Assembly: GCA_020137815.1 (NCBI GenBank)
Contig: CM035359.1
Coordinates: forward strand, 1,162,386 to 1,226,385
Source of the DNA: Hormiphora californensis
Lineage: Eukaryota > Ctenophora > Tentaculata > Cydippida > Pleurobrachiidae
Length of the DNA: 64,000 nucleotides
Direction of reading: 5' to 3'
Position 1 is the first letter of the stretch. Each line of letters starts with the position of its first letter. A model generated the notes under the pieces. The model worked only from the letters and a program-made list of their open reading frames with translations. It was not told the origin of the DNA and made no database searches. A program made the translations under genes and the position numbers. Shown here piece by piece: positions 1 through 57,240 of the stretch.

Positions 1-181
1 CATCGGACACATCATTTGCAACGTAGAATTTAACATTGGCAAATAACCCTCCACCTCCTTGTTGTCCCTGCTGTTGTGGACCAGGAACATTTGGTGGCTG
101 GATGGGAGCCCCTGGTGATAATGAGGGAGGAGGAGCGGTTGCTATGGTTACTGGGGGAGTTGGTTGTTGTACTGACTCCAT
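1..181 (-). CDS. First exon of a probable BRCT-domain (PTIP/PAXIP1-like) protein, runs off the left edge
   Basis: The frame opens with ATG at 181-179 and stays open to the window edge (about 60 codons). The first 45 residues are a low-complexity Pro/Gln/Gly leader. They are followed by GLFANVKFYVANDVSD. That segment resembles the first beta-strand of the N-terminal BRCT repeat of PTIP (PAXIP1), a chromatin/DNA-damage adaptor that binds phosphoserine motifs and MLL3/4 complexes. The resemblance rests on about 15 residues only, so the family call is tentative. The gene is co-oriented with the helicase behind it; the 224 bp between them (182-405) show nothing else. Confidence 0.45.
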   Translation of the reverse strand, partial: MESVQQPTPPVTIATAPPPSLSPGAPIQPPNVPGPQQQGQQGGGGLFANVKFYVANDVSD

Positions 182-405
182 ATATGGGCATGGAATGTTT
201 ATCAGCTCCAAAGCATCGACACTAAATAGTTGGAAACCAATTAGGATTTGGGGGTTTTTGGTACATAATAATTCCATTATAATTAAGAATTTTGGCAAGG
301 ATTGGAGAATTGGGAAACACGACTCGGATAATTAGGAATGAAAGTGAAAATAAATTAAAACATTGATAAAAATTAAGTCGGCAAGTTAAAAATATTAAAA
401 CTGTA

Positions 406-3339
406 TCACCGTATATTGCATCCAATATAACACCTCCTCTCCACACAGTACTGCAACAGCTCATTCCAATTCGGGTCAGCCCTCAGCACATCCGGATTTC
501 CGATGACAACCAACAAAGCCTGGGCCCTTGTAATGGAAACATTGAACCGTTTCTCGTTCTGCAGGAACCCCAAACTAGCAGTCCTGTCCAGGGCATGGTT
601 TGACCGAACCGTCGAGATGATGATAGCCTTCCTCTCTTGACCCTGGAAATCCTCAACCGATGCTACTTTTATCTCCTTTTCAGAGATGGACGGGATATTC
701 TTTAGCATGTATCTGATTTTCTCCGCCTGTTTTTTGTAGGGTGAAATAACCCCGATGTCCGACTCCTTGATCCCCGACTGAATGCACTTTTGAACATACA
801 CCAGCACCTGTGCTATCTCGACCGGGTTGAAGAAGGACGGGTTGTTCTCCTCTCTCTGTTCCTCGCCCCGAACACCATAGAATATCACTGGTAAGGTCGG
901 GTTGGGCAGAAGGTTGGGGTTGTTAATGGCTGTGTTAACGAGGGATGAAGGTGCACATGGCACTAATTCTTGATCGTAAAATAACCGAGAGGGAACGTGG
1001 AGGATTCCCTCGTGAGATCGATAATTCCGTATCAATTTTGTAATCAAAACCGGATCGTAATTGTAACTTGCACTAAACCCATCGCCAACCCTCCTACCAT
1101 ATATGGGCATGTTCATGAGCCTCTCAAGATAGGACACCTGAAGGCCCAACTGTTCACACTGTTGGTTCCGTATTACCGGACCCAACTGGAAGGGATCCCC
1201 CGCTAGTACGGCCTGTGTCCCGGGTCCGGTTGAGAGCGCAATGGGGAGCAACACCTCCGGTTCAACAGCCTGACCAGCCTCGTCCACAAAGACATGAGTG
1301 AAATGAGACGTTCTCAGACCTAGCTTGTAAAGGTTTCCTGCCGTGATACAGGTTGCAACTATTATCCGTTTTAGGGAGGCCTCCTTAACGAGATCGGCAT
1401 CCATGGAAATGGCTTGGAGGTGAGGTGGTAGGTGGTTGATGCACCGTGACATACTATTCAGTCTCACCACATCCAATCCAGAAACTTGAGACACCAGCCG
1501 GTCTGTTATGAGGTCACACGCACTGTTGCTAGGGGCCGTTACTAGGATACGGGAATCATCCTGGATGGTATAAATCTGAAGAATTGCCTCGACGACAGTT
1601 ACAGTTTTACCGGTACCAGGAGGACCGAACAGGAGGTATGGTATTGGTCGGGCTTTAGCCTCTATAATGTGTTTAACGGCCTCCCTCTGCTCCCTGTTCA
1701 GCTGTTTATTGAAAAGTTCCAGCCGTCCAACTCCGAAATGGGGCGGTTTTATTGTGACGTTGTCGGGGAACAAGAGGTAGCTGAGTGAACCTCCAGGTGA
1801 CTCACACACCAGATCAACAGCTGTGTGACACCGCTTGAAAGATGTTCGGCTGTGTTGGAATCGAACGGTGACAGGGTCAGTGTTGTAGTTGTCGTGAAAC
1901 TGCTCATTGAACTTGAGATACAAATCCTCCGTTTGTTCCACCAGTTTATGGATGAACCCCTCGTATTTTGATCCCATTGATCCCCCTTCTTTTTCACAAG
2001 TCACACTTTGTCCCACCAGCAGAGAAAGTTTAGATTCCACCAAGCCAGGAACTTTGAGTAGCATGAACTGCCCTTTTTTCATCAAGTAAGCGTTCTCCAT
2101 CGTAAAACCTTCCATCTCCTCCTCACAAAACTTCTCCTCGATGTACAACAGTTCGTGGAAAATAACGCTGTAGTTTGCGAGAGAGAGCTCCTGCATCAAG
2201 ATTGTATTCTCCGATGTAGACTTTATCGTAGGTGGGATGTGATAGCTTTTAAAGTGGTTGGGGTAGAACCGTGGAGCACCCAACCGTGGTCTTTCTCCCT
2301 GGATGATAGTCGCAGAGTCAAGAAAGGAGGTGTCCGATTTAACGCGAAGACACCGCCCTGTTTGGGGTTGAATGGTGTTTATGTGGAGAGGGCGAGTGAT
2401 TGTTATTGTGGTTCTCTTGCTCGTAGAGAACTTGAAGGTTATCAATGTCCGGTGTTCACCAATGTCCGTGTTCGTAATCGTAAATGGTAGACTTTTTGAA
2501 TCATCAGGAGAAAAACTGAGGGGAAGTTTCCAGGTGTTATCTGCTGACACAACAATACTATCATCAGAAAGAGTCACAGCCATGAGGTCAACCGGCAGGT
2601 TATTTGTCCGGTTTTGGAAATGAAATGTGATCTGAAACTCCTCACCCGGGTTAACATGACCAATTTTCAGGGCGTGAGGCTCACATATCACCAGCTCGAC
2701 TCCCTCGTACTCCCTAACAGTCCGGTTCAGACAGAACTTAGGAAGCCGGTATAACTCAACTTCAGGTCTCAGTTTTCCCGCCGTTATGGAAGATGGCTTG
2801 ATCTCAAATGCTCGCCAATCGAAATTCTGCCACTTGCACTCCACCGCGACACCCGTAACAACATCGTTCCTAGCAGGGTTCGAATACTTGAAATCTGATC
2901 GCATGACGTAAGTGTGATCTTCCAAGACACAATGTGATGACGTCACTCTGACGATGTAAGAGGTAAAACGCCGCTTCCGGATGTGCCGGACCGTCGAGCC
3001 GATTATCACGCCATTCAACTCTGATATTGAGACCTGGAGGAGATCACCCGGCACAGGTGGAATCTCACATAGAGCCAACCGGAACGGGATATCATTAACA
3101 AAACCCATTTCCTTGTCGACATCTCGCAGCTCCCCGATCACTTCATTCCGCTCCAACTCTTGCACAAGTCGAACCTCCGTCGCTTTGAATGTATCCGGTC
3201 CATTTTCAACTTTGAAACCTGATACCTTGCTCCCCCGAACCGGTATGTCTCCAACGACCACTGAGTACTCGAAGTAGATGTCATTTTCTATGATACCGTA
3301 TGTACTGTACGCGCTGGTAACGTGTCCATCGAATTGCAT
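406..3339 (-). CDS. mov10l1: MOV10L1/Armitage-type SF1 RNA helicase, intronless
   Basis: An uninterrupted frame of 977 codons from the first in-frame ATG (3339) to a stop at 406. The N-terminal part has the two small beta-barrel modules typical of MOV10L1: GHVTSAYSTYGIIENDIYF near residue 4, and CVLEDHTYVMRSDF with a GDVV-like DVVTGVAVE segment. The C-terminal half is an UPF1-like SF1B helicase core: Walker A GPPGTGKT near residue 570, Walker B VDEAGQAVEPEVL near 682, NYRSHEGIL near 771, then VEDFQGQERKAIIIST and NEKRFNVSITRAQ near 895-945. MOV10L1/Armitage binds Piwi and feeds precursor RNAs into primary piRNA processing. The order of modules separates it from plain MOV10, though divergent MOV10 is the alternative. 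The frame stays open upstream to 3546 with no ATG, so a short 5' exon is possible. Neighbouring genes are intron-rich, so the lack of introns is odd. Confidence 0.85.
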   Translation of the reverse strand: MQFDGHVTSAYSTYGIIENDIYFEYSVVVGDIPVRGSKVSGFKVENGPDTFKATEVRLVQELERNEVIGELRDVDKEMGFVNDIPFRLALCEIPPVPGDLLQVSISELNGVIIGSTVRHIRKRRFTSYIVRVTSSHCVLEDHTYVMRSDFKYSNPARNDVVTGVAVECKWQNFDWRAFEIKPSSITAGKLRPEVELYRLPKFCLNRTVREYEGVELVICEPHALKIGHVNPGEEFQITFHFQNRTNNLPVDLMAVTLSDDSIVVSADNTWKLPLSFSPDDSKSLPFTITNTDIGEHRTLITFKFSTSKRTTITITRPLHINTIQPQTGRCLRVKSDTSFLDSATIIQGERPRLGAPRFYPNHFKSYHIPPTIKSTSENTILMQELSLANYSVIFHELLYIEEKFCEEEMEGFTMENAYLMKKGQFMLLKVPGLVESKLSLLVGQSVTCEKEGGSMGSKYEGFIHKLVEQTEDLYLKFNEQFHDNYNTDPVTVRFQHSRTSFKRCHTAVDLVCESPGGSLSYLLFPDNVTIKPPHFGVGRLELFNKQLNREQREAVKHIIEAKARPIPYLLFGPPGTGKTVTVVEAILQIYTIQDDSRILVTAPSNSACDLITDRLVSQVSGLDVVRLNSMSRCINHLPPHLQAISMDADLVKEASLKRIIVATCITAGNLYKLGLRTSHFTHVFVDEAGQAVEPEVLLPIALSTGPGTQAVLAGDPFQLGPVIRNQQCEQLGLQVSYLERLMNMPIYGRRVGDGFSASYNYDPVLITKLIRNYRSHEGILHVPSRLFYDQELVPCAPSSLVNTAINNPNLLPNPTLPVIFYGVRGEEQREENNPSFFNPVEIAQVLVYVQKCIQSGIKESDIGVISPYKKQAEKIRYMLKNIPSISEKEIKVASVEDFQGQERKAIIISTVRSNHALDRTASLGFLQNEKRFNVSITRAQALLVVIGNPDVLRADPNWNELLQYCVERRCYIGCNIR

Positions 3340-3614
3340 AGATCTGTAGAAGGAGGATGGGTGTGTTATGTGGGACTGAAAGGAGGGAATGAGGTTGGAA
3401 ATAGGGCAATGATAAGAGGAGCAGGGGTTGAAAATGTAGGTTTTGAAGGATCGTAGGGAGATTAGGGAAACTGATGCTTTATGCAGGGATACGGAGGGAC
3501 TCCATGGCGGGAAAAGGAAAGGTATTGTGTTTTTCGCAGAGTTCAAAATAAAAAGACATCCGATATAGCTGTGTGCAATAAATCCATCTCCTGATCATAC
3601 AAAACAACAGATAT

Positions 3615-3723
3615 CAGGAACCGACCGACACAAGTAAACAACCAATCAGAACTCGTTATTTAGGTCACGTGACTGGTTATCAGCCAATCAGGGACCAGTT
3701 TTTCCTGATTCGGTCGGTTCCTG
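3615..3723. mobile_element. 109-bp hAT-type MITE, copy 1
   Basis: The termini CAGGAACCGACCGA and TCGGTCGGTTCCTG are inverted repeats. A perfect 8-bp target duplication (acagatat) flanks the element at 3607-3614 and 3724-3731. The interior is near-palindromic and carries two inverted CCAAT boxes and a CACGTG E-box. It lies about 275 bp upstream of the helicase ATG. Confidence 0.93.
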
Positions 3724-3983
3724 ACAGATATATAATATATTTTCAGATTATTTATAGACTCTCTCTCTCTAAACCTGCAAAAACAACAACACTTTATCAG
3801 GGGGGTATCCTGTGTGAAAACACACTGCTGACACATATAAAAGTTTTATAATAAAACATCACATGTGGCTAATATATTGTATTTTAGAGCTTTATATATA
3901 TTCTCACAGCAAGATGACAGTGTTTGTTAAAAAAACTTGATTCTTCTTTATAAAACTCTCAAAAAACTTCTGGGAACATTATA

Positions 3984-4164
3984 CACGGTCGCTTGTAGTG
4001 GGAAAACGGTAATGAAAAACGAAGATACAGTAAGACGACGCGCAACCGTGGCCAATCAGTACGCTAGTACGTGCTGACACATGAACTTTTTGCTGCGCGT
4101 TATGTAACGTGTGTGTCTCATTACTGTATTTCGCGATACCGTATTTTGACTGCAAGCAGCACTG
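3984..4164. mobile_element. 181-bp MITE with 3-bp target duplication (family B)
   Basis: Terminal inverted repeats are based on GCTTGTAGT followed by an internal block containing ATACAGTAAGACGACGCGC. The flanks are ata on both sides. A second copy lies at 25551-25730 with flanks taa. A 3-bp A/T duplication suggests the PIF/Harbinger group, but the superfamily is not certain. Confidence 0.7.
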
Positions 4165-4221
4165 ATATTGTTGTCTAAGGACGTTTGAGGAACTAAAAGT
4201 TGAAAAATGGTAGGTTAAACG

Positions 4222-4345
4222 GGTTAAACCTTGATTTACCAGACTTCTCGGGGGAATGGTTTTTGCACAGAATATTTAGGTGAAATTTTGTTAATTTCCT
4301 GTGACCAGTAAATCGAGGTTCCGGTAAATCGAGGTTTGACTGTTC
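4222..4345. repeat. Degenerate MITE related to the CAGTCGGACCCCG family
   Basis: Contains CTTGATTTACCAGACTTCTCGGGGG at the left and repeated GTAAATCGAGGTT at the right. These are diverged versions of the GATTTACCGG / CCGGTAAATC termini of the element at 4657-4724. Ends are not clean. Confidence 0.4.
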
Positions 4346-4656
4346 TAACCCTCCGCACAAAACAGAGTCTAGCTAGACAAGTATAATGAAGATCTGAGAG
4401 AAGTACCAGAACGGTTATCTAAAACTTCAAATAAAAAACACACACTTACAACATACTATATATATATCGCCCATTTTTTAACTCTCAACTAAAACAATAT
4501 ATAGCTTTTTGTTATTTACAAATTTTCAAAAGATATGCATTACGTGTTCGTGATAAAACATGATAATCCGTGAAGCTAAAACACAAACCAAGATCGATTC
4601 ACATTACACGAACGCCGAACTCGCAATACAGCTCAATAATGTCTGCGTTTGGACTA

Positions 4657-4724
4657 CAACCGGACCCCGATTTACCGGGATTCTCGGGGGAAAGGGATTT
4701 GACTGGTAAATCGGGGTCCGACTG
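4657..4724. mobile_element. 68-bp Tigger/pogo-like MITE, shortest copy
   Basis: Starts with CAACCGGACCCCGATTTACC and ends with the inverted GGTAAATCGGGGTCCGACTG, with TA on both sides. TA duplication plus CAG...CTG ends fit Tc1/mariner (pogo/Tigger). Related copies are at 11868, 16265, 33201 and 44363. Confidence 0.8.
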
Positions 4725-4908
4725 TAAAAAACTGCCGTGTTCATCCCACTTCATAATGTCTTCACAAATTGAACAGATCGTGTAAAACAGTGTTCCCATC
4801 GCGGTGGTCTCAGTTTCCTATACTTCCTCCATTAACAACCGGATATGTATCTCTGTTTGTGAAAATACACTTCATGAAGCTGCAAACATTATGACATCCT
4901 CTCTTTTC

Positions 4909-23932
<19,024 letters not shown>

Positions 23933-23939
23933 GACGTTG

Positions 23940-25185
23940 TACTACTCTTGTACTGCTACCACTACACCTTACATAATTCAACCAAACTACTGGACAGGGG
24001 TAAAAATGAATTGTTTCTCAAAAGTTTGGCTTAATGGAGTTCATTCAATATCAATTGTATGCGTCAAGTAAACGTGGTTTACATTTAAAGTCCTGTCGTC
24101 ACGTTTAGAGATGGTTAGTATGAACTGACTTTTCATACTTTCCATCCTCAAAACGACTTCGAAACAGGGGGACACTGGACACAGATTAAAGATGTTTTTT
24201 TGTGCAGAAATGTTGTCGACTGGTTCAGTCGATGACGTATCTAATTGAGAGAAACTGCGTAAACGGTATTTAATCTTCCCAACGCAACTCAGACTATCCG
24301 CCAACCGAACTCTGGAGTGCATCACCGGCCACAGCCCCGTCCTTGTTCGGTGCCCTCGGAGGCCCCTCCCCTCGCTGAAGAACATCCCGAAATTTGATTT
24401 GACCCAGCTGAAAGCGAACTGTCCTCCAGGTACCTGGTGGCCGTTAAAAATGCGTGGAAGGGACTGCGACTTCCAAAGACCAAAAGGCAGAGCTGACGAA
24501 GAAGCTTCGACTTTTGTTGGCAAACGTTGCTGGCCCCGCGCGGGATAAGGTTGGCCTATGCTACAGGCCCTAAAGAAGCCGTGGAAAACGCGCGCACTTG
24601 GGGTCTGCAGCGCATGCCAAGGGATAAGGCAGCGCTTTTCAACGACTTTTGGAGAAAAAAAAAAGAAAACGCTGTGTTGCACTTACTCGCGCGCTGAAAT
24701 AAACCGATTCGATAACGCGCACGCGCATTAAAATGGTTGTTCAAGAAATTATTTTCTCGCGTGTTACGTCTACTTTGCCTTAATATCACAGTTGGACCAC
24801 GTCGATCCCCTCGGCCTTACCCTAAGCTCACACCCGACGGCCCGGTGTGAGAGCCGACATACTGGGAACATGTCAACTGACAGTCAGTGACAGTCTCGCA
24901 GTGCTGATTGTGCTGTTGCACCTCCCCCGCGTATGAACAATACAAAGTGCTGACCTCTTTTTGATCCTGGACACGACAGTCAGACAGTTAAATACAGTGC
25001 GCTCTGTCTAGTCTGGCGCCGCGACCCATCTGAGCGCACTGTCGCTCAAATGGGGTATGGCGCCGCTCGGATCTTGTTGACGGATCGGCACCTCCGAACA
25101 ACTCAGAAGACAGACAAGTAAAAAACTTGCCAATGCCATGCTACGCAGTCTATCTGTTCGGCACTTTAAGCGCCTCGGGCTCGCG
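23940..25185. other. Region upstream of Dishevelled, no recognised gene
   Basis: Contains the presumed promoter/5' UTR of Dishevelled. 24250-25130 is clearly more GC- and CpG-rich than its surroundings. A 213-codon minus frame (24041-24682) has no recognisable domain and reads like translated non-coding sequence. Confidence 0.5.
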
Positions 25186-25187
25186 TA

Positions 25188-26179
25188 TAGTCAGGACCAC
25201 TATTGGTGCGCGGTCGTGCCCACGGAAGGAATGCTTGGATCATCTCGAAACCGGTTTTAAGTTAACTAATGCATATCCAAAAGTGTCTGTTGCTATTTGG
25301 GTGATGTTCTGACAATCCAATCACGAGTTATTACCAAAAAAACAGTCAAAAAAGTCGTTTTAAAGTGACAAAAAGGAGGATCACAGCCCTTATATGAAGC
25401 CCTTATATGAAGGGTTGGGGCTATGAAACTTCTTGAGTGGACAGAGAATCGTCCAAATTTGTAGTGTCAACTTTGGAATAGTTTCTATCTTCTGTAGTTA
25501 TCTAATTAGAGCCGTTTAAACATGTGAGAAGATGCTGTAGGGGCCTCTAACAGTGCTGCTTGTAGTCAAATTACCGTAATGAAAATACAGTAAGAAGACG
25601 CGCACGGTGCATAACGCGCGGCAAAAAGTTCATGTGTCAGCACGTACTAGCGCCCTGATTGGTCACGGTTGCGCGTCGTCTTACTGTATCTTCGTTTTCC
25701 ATTACCGTTTTCCCACTACAAGCGACCGTGTAATACTGTGTATTCTTGCTTGTGAAGTGATCACTTGACTAGATTTACCCCATTAGAGAGCAGATTAAAG
25801 CATACAAGCGGTGAGAGCAAGCAATATGGGTCGGAAACAGTACCAAATTACCCTGTTTTGCAGATCGTCTCACATGTTTAAACAGCTCTAATTAGATAAC
25901 AACAAAGTTGAGACTGCAAATTTAGACGATTCTCTGTCCACTCAAGAAGTTTCATAGCCCCAACCCTTCATATAAGGGCTGTGTTCAGGTCCTCCTTTTT
26001 GTCACTTTAAAACGTCTTTTTTGACTGTTTTTTGGTCATAACTCGTGATTGGATTGTCAGAACATCACCCAAATAGCTAGACACTTTTGGATATGCATTA
26101 GTTAACTTAAAACCGGTTTCAAGGTGATCCAAGCACTCCTTCCGTGGGCACGACCGCGCACCAATAGTGGTCCTGACTA
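25188..26179. mobile_element. Foldback element, about 350-bp arms
   Basis: Arms 25188-25540 and 25840-26179 are reverse complements, with terminal TAGTCAGGACCACTATTGG. The centre is occupied by a family-B MITE (25551-25730). No clear target duplication was found. Confidence 0.8.
25551..25730. mobile_element. Family-B MITE, copy 2
   Basis: 180 bp, flanked by taa on both sides. It is an inverted relative of 3984-4164 and is nested in the loop of the foldback. Confidence 0.75.
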
Positions 26180-26417
26180 GTAAGCCGACAGACAAGGAAC
26201 ATGTCAAGTAAAAACACGGGTATTTTGTTTGGTGTAACGATTGTAAAACCCTTTGAACAGCAAGTCATCACCCAATACCATCTATATTCTACACAATATG
26301 TCATTAATGTTAATGCCAACAACACACATAAAATAATGTCAGATAAAAAGCAATGCGGGTTCGGCACTCATGTCCTCATCTGTCATAATAATTGTGTAAG
26401 TTTAACTGTAACTAAGA

Positions 26418-26487
26418 CTTTGACATGCTACACAGTCCCTTCGCTTAATCTGTGATCACAGTGGTAGCGAGGGACAGTCTAGCATGT
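26418..26487. repeat. 70-bp inverted repeat
   Basis: TTGACATGCTACACAGTCCC pairs with the inverted GGGACAGTCTAGCATGTCAA around a TGTGATCACA centre. Possibly a MITE; no target duplication was identified. Confidence 0.6.
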
Positions 26488-26766
26488 CAACAAATACTAC
26501 CCAATAATTATATTATCCAAGAATACCATGCGACTCTTGAGGTACAGGGTAACCGTACTACCTACTAAATTCGTCAAGTTTAATATTGTACGGTTGCTTA
26601 TCATCAATATATAATTATAAGTGTATGGCTAGAGTCGGTTAAAAATAGGTTAGGTTAGGTTAGAGTTGGTCACCTCGCACCAGCTACTTCTTGCGAGTGA
26701 AGCGAAGATTGTTCCTTTGCGAGTTGAACAACAACAAGAATTTTAAAAAGCACGCTACACACTCAG

Positions 26767-26875
26767 CAGGAACCGACCGAAACAAGTAAACAACCAATCA
26801 GAACTCGTTATTTAGGTCACGTGACTGGCTATCAGCCAATCAGGGAGCAGTTTTTCCTGATTCGGTCGGTTCCTG
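26767..26875. mobile_element. 109-bp hAT-type MITE, copy 2
   Basis: Same family as 3615-3723, with perfect 8-bp target duplication acactcag on both sides. Confidence 0.95.
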
Positions 26876-27004
26876 ACACTCAGATTAGTTCACAGCTTTC
26901 TTATTTCCCCTTCTAAACTTGACATCAAATTACTTCGTAACATAATTATAACTTGCCCACATGTTATCTCCTCCGTCTTAGCAAGAACCACATAACCTGT
27001 TTAT

Positions 27005-27120
27005 CAGGAACCGACCGAAACTAGTAAACAACCAATCAGAACTCTTTATTTAGGTCACGTGACTGGTTATCAGCCAATCATGAATCAGGGACCAGTATTT
27101 CCTGATTCGGTCGGTTCCTG
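27005..27120. mobile_element. 109-bp hAT-type MITE, copy 3 (116 bp)
   Basis: Target duplication ctgtttat on both sides. It carries a small internal duplication (atgaatc). It lies about 100 bp beyond the kinase stop codon. Confidence 0.95.
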
Positions 27121-27224
27121 CTGTTTATGTTGCCTAACAAATACATATCTGCCATTGTCCTTTCTAACACAATATGATCTACCCCCATCCTCCAAAATAT
27201 ATAATCAAAATAAGAAAGTCCCTA

Positions 27225-43161
<15,937 letters not shown>

Positions 43162-43351
43162 GGAGCTAGATATAGATGGGGAGAGATAATATATGGGGAG
43201 AGATTAGAGAAAGTTGGGAAGGGGGTAGGCGGATCGGGATTGTTATATGGGGAGGGGTTAGGGGAAGAGGTGGGAGATGCCGGTAACACACTTTTGTTGA
43301 GAGCATGCAGGACACTAAATTGACATGGTACAACAGTGGTAGTATAGGGAA

Positions 43352-43444
43352 TGGGCAGAATTACGCCGCAGAATTACGCCTTGTGCATACGTTGGGCCTG
43401 ATAATAAAAGGCGTAATTCAGCCTAAATTTTGCAGAATCCTGCC
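43352..43444. repeat. Imperfect 93-bp inverted repeat
   Basis: GGCAGAATTACGCC at the left pairs with GGCGTAATTC and AGAATCCTGCC at the right, between the kinase and SF3B2. Possible MITE. Confidence 0.5.
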
Positions 43445-43638
43445 CATGGAACTAGGGGGTTAGGATCAGGATATCTGTGAAGTACCACCATGACGTACTC
43501 GGGATTTTATGCAAGCCCATTCGGAGTCAACCTACATGCACTTAGAGGTATGAAGTGCCGAACACGAGAGAGAGAGAGATAAAATGAACACTGAAAGTCT
43601 TCAGTAAATAGTGCCAGGGGCCGGGATGGGATCGGAAC

Positions 43639-43698
43639 TTTGGTTACGAAGTCACCCCTATTATTGCATATAGCGCAGAGGGGGAATTTCATTACCAA
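43639..43698. mobile_element. 60-bp complete mini-transposon (hAT-type)
   Basis: TTTGGTTACGAAGTCACCCC ... GGGGGAATTTCATTACCAAA with perfect 8-bp duplication atcggaac (43631-43638, 43699-43706). It consists of little more than the two ends of the 578-bp element at 51002-51579. Confidence 0.9.
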
Positions 43699-43955
43699 AT
43701 CGGAACTGGGGGGGGGGGGGGGTAAACAAACTAATAAATAAGAAATTAAAATATATGCCATATATATCACAGCACATAAAGCATGTTCAACATAGCTCGG
43801 GTGAAAAAATGGTTGTTGCGTTTATTTTCTAGTCCTCCGGCTGATTGTCAATTTTGGAGCTCACTTCACTACGTAAATATGTGTTTCAATTGTGAAGAAG
43901 CGAGCACGAATAAAAGAGAAACATATAGATGTTCTGACAGGAGGAGGATCGAATT

Positions 43956-56844
<12,889 letters not shown>

Positions 56845-57240
56845 GCTAGTAGATAATTGTGTTTATGAAGGAGTAAAATATTGGCTTGTTTTATGAAGGA
56901 GCAGGGGAGTGGGGGAGTAACGATAACAGTGTTGTTCAAAATCGTGATTTACATATTTACAGTTGTCTATTTACACATGTCACTAAAATCTGTGAAAACT
57001 TTCTGTGATTCGCTGACGGCGCTGACATAAAATTGTTCAGTTTGTTCTGCCATTTGTAGTTGTGTTCACTGATCAAATAATTTACAAAGTCTCTATAAAT
57101 AGTTCCCAAATATCCCCTCATTTCCCCTGATCCTCCTGTAGAAATTCCCTCTGATTCCCAAAAAAATTTCCCCTGATTCCCCCTTAGGAATTCCCTCTGA
57201 AATTGTCCTTCCTTTAGAGTGGATTCCCCACAAACCCCTA

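Noticed and set aside
3340-3546. Upstream extension of the helicase frame by 69 codons
   Set aside because: No ATG in the extension (it begins with TTG), and the conserved module starts at the 3339 ATG.
24041-24682. 213-codon minus reading frame
   Set aside because: No recognisable domain, odd composition, lies upstream of the Dishevelled start; probably chance in GC-rich DNA.
26400-26490. Second RSS-like site (CACAGTGG near 26456)
   Set aside because: It is the centre of a small inverted repeat, with no ACAAA block at 12 or 23 bp.
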